DNA of 64,000 nt from assembly GCF_031755915.1 (NCBI RefSeq), contig NC_083382.1:6572001-6636000 (forward strand), in the 5' to 3' direction. The notes under the pieces are model-generated. The model ran no database searches, was not told where the DNA came from, and saw nothing but the letters and a program-made list of their open reading frames with translations. Below, in pieces: positions 59,240 to 64,000 of this stretch. Each line of letters begins with the position of its first letter. The stretch's first letter is position 1. The DNA is from Ziziphus jujuba. Its lineage: Eukaryota > Streptophyta > Magnoliopsida > Rosales > Rhamnaceae. The position numbers and the translations under genes are program-made.

Positions 59240-59740
59240 CGGGAAATTCTATGTAGGCCTTCCGTAAAACTTTCTATGTCTTGCTCATCTACCAAATTGG
59301 ACACCACATGCTTTAAAATACATTTTTATGTAGTCTTTTTCAAAATCATGGGGGTTTAAAAGTAATCTCAATTCAACTGCAACTGCAATTGTTCTGCATA
59401 AGTACAATGGAAGGTGGCAGTTCACTTATTGTAAGTATATCTAATATTAAGCTCCTCTAAACTTTTAAATTCCCCTAATCCTTTGGTAAGTTGTGAAGAC
59501 TTGAGCTGTCAAGAAGGTCAAGAAATTTGACAGATTTCAAACCACCTATGCTAGATTTGTTCAACGTTTCATGTCCAATAAGGTTGGCCTTATAAGCAGT
59601 GTAATGGATTGGTGAACCTCTCTTTATACAAGCTTAAATAATTACCTTCTCAAGATCTTGAAGCACTCTAAAGTCTTCAAACTTGCTAAGTTTTGGCCAA
59701 CAACTTCGCTCCATGATTTCAAATTGTATAAAGGTTATTA
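59240..59740 (-). pseudogene. Decayed TNL 3' end (LRR and C-JID scraps)
   Basis: A strongly degenerate copy of a TNL 3' end. 59400-59740 aligns on the minus strand with the start of LRR exons (TTTATACAATTTGAAATC at its beginning, then ACTTTAGAGTGCTTCAAG and sequence for S-I-T-L-L and LLDM-type repeats). 59240-59400 resembles the C-JID end (GGTAGATGAGCAAGACATAG). Many stops and gaps; no frame longer than about 60 codons. A sixth TNL copy, or a duplicated 3' end of TNL4. Confidence 0.65.
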
Positions 59741-60060
59741 TATTTATAAAATAACAAAAAAAAAAAAGGATATAATATTATTTATTTGATGATTATATGT
59801 AACAAATCCTCTCTGTTTTCAAATTTTATAAGGGCTGTTGATGAAATATATGTACAACAAAAATTGCACAAAGGCCTATATTATAAAAACCAAAAAGAAA
59901 AAGATTTGGCATTATTTATTTGATGAAATATATGTCCCAGAAAAATCCTCTGTATTTAAATTTTATTAAGGCTGTTGAAAGTTGATGAAATATACTTGAA
60001 TTGTACAGAGGCTGTTATTTTTCGAATGGGGACGTATTTTCAACAACAACAACATAATAA
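59720..60060 (-). repeat. Diverged tandem repeats of TNL intron 3/exon 4 junction
   Basis: Three to four diverged copies of a roughly 100-bp unit with TTATTTGATGAAATATATGT, AATCCTCTGTATT and TTTATTAAGGCTGTTG (near 59720, 59830, 59960, 60005). The unit equals the intron-to-exon-4 junction of TNLs (TTGTATAAAGGCTGT...TTATTTGAT) copied several times. Confidence 0.6.
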
Positions 60061-60125
60061 AGAATGACAAAAAATAAAAATAAAAAAAAAGGGAGCTTAC
60101 ACCCATATTAACTAATGTGAAGTGC

Positions 60126-60605
60126 TTATTCGTCCTCATCTTCATCTTCGTTATGTAGGTTCAAATCTTGTATGTCTTGCTCATATACCAAGCGGACACC
60201 ACATCTGTATTCATCTTCAACATTTTCATATCCATACTTAAAATTAAAAGTAAACTCAAGTGCACTGACATTGTTCTGCCACTTGGTATGGAAACATCTA
60301 TCACGAGGCAAATAAACTAACCCAAGGTGACCTTTGTAGCCGATACCTCGTAACAAAAAGTCAGGATTGAAGCATTGAACAAGTTGATGAAATTCCAAGT
60401 CTTGTACGTAGATTTTTACACTGATGACAAAATCACTTACAGGTGAGATCACAGAAAAAGCGAAACCCATCCATTTACTGCTGCACCAATTTGGATCTAC
60501 TTTTATACTTATTGACCGCCCCCCAAGACGCTGTTGAGTGAACCAGGTTGGAATTTCCTTTCCAGAAAGATAAATAGAAAATATTTTGCTTGGATTAGGG
60601 GGATT
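60126..60605 (-). CDS. TNL4 exon 5 (C-JID domain)
   Basis: 160 codons with the stop; acceptor TTCACAG|AATCCC. Reads NPPNPSKIFSIYLSGKEIPT, WFTQQRLGGRSISIKVDPNW, SSKWMGFAFSVISP, LVYLPRDRCFHTKWQNN, CGVRLVYEQDIQDLNLHNED. The EIPxWF start and KWMGFA core are typical of the post-LRR jelly-roll/Ig-like domain of TNLs. Confidence 0.92.
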   Translation of the reverse strand, partial: NPPNPSKIFSIYLSGKEIPTWFTQQRLGGRSISIKVDPNWCSSKWMGFAFSVISPVSDFVISVKIYVQDLEFHQLVQCFNPDFLLRGIGYKGHLGLVYLPRDRCFHTKWQNNVSALEFTFNFKYGYENVEDEYRCGVRLVYEQDIQDLNLHNEDEDEDE

Positions 60606-62380
60606 CTGTGAACATAATTAAGAAGAACAACCATCATGTTCTAATAATTCATACTAAGAATTAACAATTACAAAGTGTAGCAGATGTAGAGAGAGTCTAC
60701 CTGAAGGTATCTTTTCAGTGATACATATGCTGTCTTTTTGCTGCCCTGCCTCCTTACCAATTCATCACAGCCATAACAAATTGCAGAACACCGCAAGTTG
60801 CGATATTGGTCGTTCAATGGATCAAGAAATGTTTCCAATGAAAAACACATATCAACCCTTACCCATTCTAAGCTAGATGGAAGCCATGGTCCCAATGATT
60901 TTAGATTGAAACAAGACGTCAAATCGAGAATTCTAAGCTTGGAAAGTTGATTCATGCTGGTAGGTAGGCTAGAAAAATTGTTTTGGCAGAGGTCTAACTC
61001 TTCCAAAGAAGCTAAGCAACCAAAATCTTCAAGAATTGCTCGATCCCCAAGACTACAATTACTTAGATCCAATCTTTTTAAAGAATTAAAACCTTTGCCA
61101 ACAATGATACTGAAAGTAGCTTCCCCTGATTCTGAATCTAGCAAAGAATTCTCATCCAAATGAAGCTCCTCCAAACTATTTAAATGCCACAAGTCCTCTG
61201 GTAAGTTAAGAAGGCTTTTACAACCACCAAGTCTAAGAACTTTAAGAGATTTCAAACCACTTATGCTTGTTGGAAGACTTTCTAGACGATAGCAATTACC
61301 CAGGTCCAGTAAAGTAAGCCTTGTAAGAAGTGTGATGGATGGGTGAATCTCCACCAGTTCAGAGCAGCCCCAAAGAATCAATTCCTCTAGATTTGGAACC
61401 ACCTTGAAATCTTCTAATTTTGTAATATTTTCCGAACCAGATAGGTTAATGATTTTCAAATTGTATAAAGGCTGTTGTATCAAATAATGAGAGAAGATTT
61501 AATTATTTCTTTAATATATATATATATATATGTATTGTAAACTAGAGGTTCTAATGTTACCGTGGTAGTGCTGTTCCATAGTTGTTCGATCTTGCTCCAC
61601 AACAAAATCAATTGAACAAGTAGATCTGGTTGGAAACTTGATGGAAAACTTCTGAAAGGAAATCCATCCCACTTAAGAATCCTTAACTCATTAGAAAGAT
61701 ATGCAATTGGTGTGAAATCATAATTTATCCGGGAGTAGTAAAGATTGAGCAATCGCAGTTTCTTCATACTTGACAAGGCTTCACAACGGAACGTGTTTTG
61801 TGCTTCTTCAGAACCACATACTATGGCTTCCACCTCTTCTGCGCCCTGATAGTTGAGATCAAAAAACACAAAGTGAGATGCAATATACTAGAGTTCTCTC
61901 AGCCAATAAAACACACACATACAAAAACATGTTGGGTAACTCTAACATGCAAATTGAAAAGGGCTTAAATGAACAGACCAAAAGCAAAAAATAAAAAACA
62001 AATAAGGGCTTAAAAGCATTTTGTTTCAACCTCGTATTTAACAAACTAAAATCAAGTCATCCAAGATTACTATTCGGAAAAAAAATTAATTGCAAAAACA
62101 AAAAATGAAGATAAAATTTGATCACAGAAAATTCTATCATGACTAAATTGGTGAGAGAACACATTTGAAAGATATGCAACGGTAAAAGAACTTTTCTCCT
62201 ATAATGCGAGTCAATAAAAATATGAAATCTTAGTTTCTTCATCTTTGACAAAGTTTCCGAACTGAATATCTCTGGTGGGTTTATAAAATGACATTGTATA
62301 CCTTCAACTTCTTCTCTGCAATAGTAGTCAAGATCAAAACACACAAGTGAAACACAATATATAAGAGTTTTCACATCTAC

Positions 62381-62416
<36 letters not shown>

Positions 62417-63727
62417 GATCCATTCATGCCTAACCAAAAGATAAAAAGAAATTTCTACATATGCATGCCAACTGAAAAGGACTTACAAAATACCTGATCT
62501 TATAAAATTCAACCATAACTAAATTTATAGAATTGATGTGTTACATATGAAATAAAAATGTCAGAAATCAATAGTTTATTCAGCAAGTTTCTTACCATGT
62601 TACTATTTAAAACTTGAAATAAATCTTTGTGATTCCATAACCTACTCCATCTTCCTGGTTGATGGCGAGATTTTTCTCGAACAATTTCCATGCCCATTTC
62701 TTGCAGCAAGTCATGCATCCGAAGACTGTTATGAACAGGATCATTGTGTAGGAGAGATTTATCAATAAGAGTTCTTATCCCTATTATTGGATAGAAACCA
62801 CAGCTATCCATAGTTTGGATAATATTATCTTTATTAGCTCCATTGAAGAAACATGCAATATCTAGAAAAATATTTTTCTCTGTTTCCTCAAGAGCTTCAA
62901 AAGATATTTTAAGTATTTTAACAATTTTCTTTTCTGGATACTCTTTTAGTCTATCCAAAGCACTTTTCCATTCATCTATTTCCTTGCCACATAAAAAGGA
63001 ACCTAGTACTTTTAGAGCTAACGGAAGACCCTTCGCAGGTTCCATCGCTTGTTTAGACAGCTCTATGTAATTCTCCGGAGGACGAATACTTTTGAATGCT
63101 TTCCAGGAAAACAGTTGAAGACCTTCATTGTCATTTAAATGCTCAGGTCTATATATTCCACACTCTTTATATGTACTTGTAAGCAAACTTTCATCTCTAG
63201 TTGTTATAAGTATTCTACTTCCAGAGCCAAACCAACTATCTTTCCCAGCTAAGGCTTCTAATTGATCCAATTCGCTCACATCATCAAGAATAATAAGAAC
63301 TTTTTTGTGGCATAATCTCTTGCTTATAATTCTTTTTCCATCATCAACATCCCTTATTTTTTTAGGAAAACCATTTAGAGTATCAGAAAGCAGATCATTT
63401 TGCAAATGCACAAGGCCATCTTCTTTCTTTTCACAAACTTCTCTAATATTTGCAAGAAAACTGCTGCTATCAAATTTAGAAGACTTCCATTCATGATAAG
63501 TTCTGGCAAGAGTTGTCTTCCCTATACCACCCATCTGACAAATTCCAATAAAGCGGACAGCATTTGATGATGAAGTACAAACAAAATTATTCAATTTCTT
63601 CAGTCGTGAATCCATGCCAAAAAGGTCTTCTGAAATATCAAAATCTTCCTCAGAATTTTTTAACGGTGCAACACCAAGTTGTCTTGATACCTCTTGAATG
63701 AACTTTTGAATAAATTGTGCTTCGTCC
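60126..63727 (-). CDS. TNL4: TIR-NBS-LRR immune receptor, TIR exon outside window
   Basis: The only TNL here with all visible exons open and in phase: NB-ARC 62596-63727, linker 61561-61845, LRR 60701-61471, C-JID 60126-60605, about 888 codons; TIR would add about 170. Such proteins sense pathogen effectors in the cytosol or nucleus, bind ATP/ADP at NB-ARC and signal by TIR NADase activity through EDS1 (family knowledge). Motifs: QMGGIGKTT, FDSSSFLANIREVCEKK, KKVLIILDDV, GSRILITTRDE, GLPLALKVLGSFL, FLDIACFFNGANKD, LRMHDLLQEMG. Oddity: the first P-loop glycine is Gln (ICQMGG, others ICGMGG). The stop is TAA at 60126-60128 after an acidic tail (NEDEDEDE). The promoter and first exon lie beyond 64000. 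Confidence 0.9.
60701..61471 (-). CDS. TNL4 exon 4 (LRR domain)
   Basis: 257 codons, phase 0, acceptor CAACAG|CCTTTA, donor CAG|GTAGAC. About eight LRRs: NLKIINLSGSENITKLEDF, NLEELILWGCSELVEIHPSI, RLTLLDLGNCYRLESLP, SLKVLRLGGCKSLLNLP, SLEELHLDENSL, SLKRLDLSNCSL, SLEELDLCQNNFSSLPTSM, KLRILDLTSCFNLKSLGP, then GSKKTAYVSLKRYLQ. This solvent-exposed surface is where recognition specificity usually lies. Confidence 0.92.
61561..61845 (-). CDS. TNL4 exon 3 (linker and first LRRs)
   Basis: 285 bp, phase 0 at both ends: acceptor TATCAG|GGCGCA, donor ACCACG|GTAACA. Reads GAEEVEAIVCGSEEAQNTF, CEALSSMKKLRLLNLYYSR, LSNELRILKWDGFPFRSFP, LVQLILLWSKIEQLWNSTTT. Confidence 0.92.
61846..62089. other. TNL4 intron 2, part next to exon 3
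   Basis: AT-rich; shares AACATGTTGG and AAAGGGCTTAAATGAA with the corresponding TNL2 intron (14385-14430), showing common descent of the introns. Confidence 0.6.
62090..62330 (-). pseudogene. Remnant linker exon in TNL4 intron 2
   Basis: Reads CREEVEGIQCHFINPPEIFS, ETLSKMKKLRFHIFIDSHYR, LPLHIFQMCSLTNL, clearly the GTEEVEGI...MKKLR start of a linker exon, and it lacks the LSNELRILKW second half. Located 250-490 bp upstream of the real exon 3 on the same strand. An acceptor-like AG lies nearby (TATTGCAG), but the following GAAGAAG start is out of the usual GT/GA-EE form and no good donor follows. Probably a decayed duplicate exon. Confidence 0.65.
62596..63727 (-). CDS. TNL4 exon 2 (NB-ARC domain)
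   Basis: The acceptor TTTAAG|GGACGAAGC is at 63728/63727 (phase 2, as in TNL2 and TNL3); the donor AACATG|GTAAGA at 62596/62595. 377 full codons, no stop. It starts DEAQFIQKFIQEVSRQLGV and has an acidic insert (NSEEDFDISEDLFG) slightly longer than in TNL2/3. The domain ends RLWNHKDLFQVLNSNM. Confidence 0.92.
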
Positions 63728-63792
63728 CTTAAAATTCAAACATGGAAACTATAGTAATTAGGTGAAAGCAAAGTTTATAAATGTAATTACTC

Positions 63793-63845
<53 letters not shown>

Positions 63846-64000
63846 TTGTATAGAATTTTGTATTTTGTTAATTATTTCTCATATTATATATAATGGATGA
63901 CATGTATGTTAAAACGACAAGTCAACACTTCACCAAATAAATTTTTAATTAAGTTGTAATTATATATTAACTCCTTAACACTTGTCATCACCAAACCATG
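63728..64000. other. TNL4 intron 1 (partial) with (TA)n
   Basis: AT-rich, (TA)n at about 63798-63842. The TIR exon is expected a few hundred bases further right; in TNL3 this intron is 575 bp. Confidence 0.7.

Overview
The window is nuclear DNA from a dicot plant. It is AT-rich, its genes are split by GT-AG introns, it is full of LTR retrotransposons, and it carries TIR-NBS-LRR (TNL) resistance genes, a class found in dicots but missing from grasses. I could not name the species from sequence alone; a woody rosid is a guess.

Backbone: a tandem cluster of TNL genes (TMV resistance protein N type), all on the minus strand. From right to left: TNL4 (60126-63727, TIR exon beyond the right edge), a decayed LRR scrap (59240-59740), TNL3 (37455-50005), a 3' gene fragment (31777-36285), TNL2 (11457-24240) and TNL1 (659-3537). 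The usual layout is TIR exon, NB-ARC exon, short linker/first-LRR exon, LRR exon and C-terminal jelly-roll (C-JID) exon. Only TNL4 is open with good splice sites across all visible exons. The other three genes carry frameshifts and stop codons, and TNL2, TNL3 and the fragment are also split by transposons. The DNA between genes is duplicated too: recognisable blocks recur at about 6.9-10.8, 24.5-26.3, 29.8-30.0, 36.3-37.0, 50.2-53.1 and 58.4-58.9 kb, so the repeating unit was gene plus spacer.

Mobile DNA on top of this: a 7.6 kb CACTA-type DNA transposon (16208-23803, 3-bp target duplication TTG) sits in the TIR exon of TNL2. It carries five intron-containing exons of a serine carboxypeptidase-like gene, plus a nested ~2.9 kb solo LTR, a TRIM-like mini-retroelement and an unidentified exon-like ORF. 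A family of ~3 kb solo LTRs (17124-20036, 26591-29815, 33195-36223, and a truncated one at 44105-46586) has TG...CA ends and, for the three complete copies, perfect 5-bp target duplications. A Ty1/copia element (39226-44104) interrupts exon 3 of TNL3. A young Ty3/gypsy element (53124-58399; two 331-bp LTRs, about 9 mismatches) lies between TNL3 and TNL4. A 685-bp hAT-type element with an 8-bp target duplication lies at 8808-9492.

Taken together this is a birth-and-death resistance locus: one probably functional sensor gene at the right, decayed paralogs to the left, and nested insertions whose empty sites can be read from the paralogous copies in the same window.
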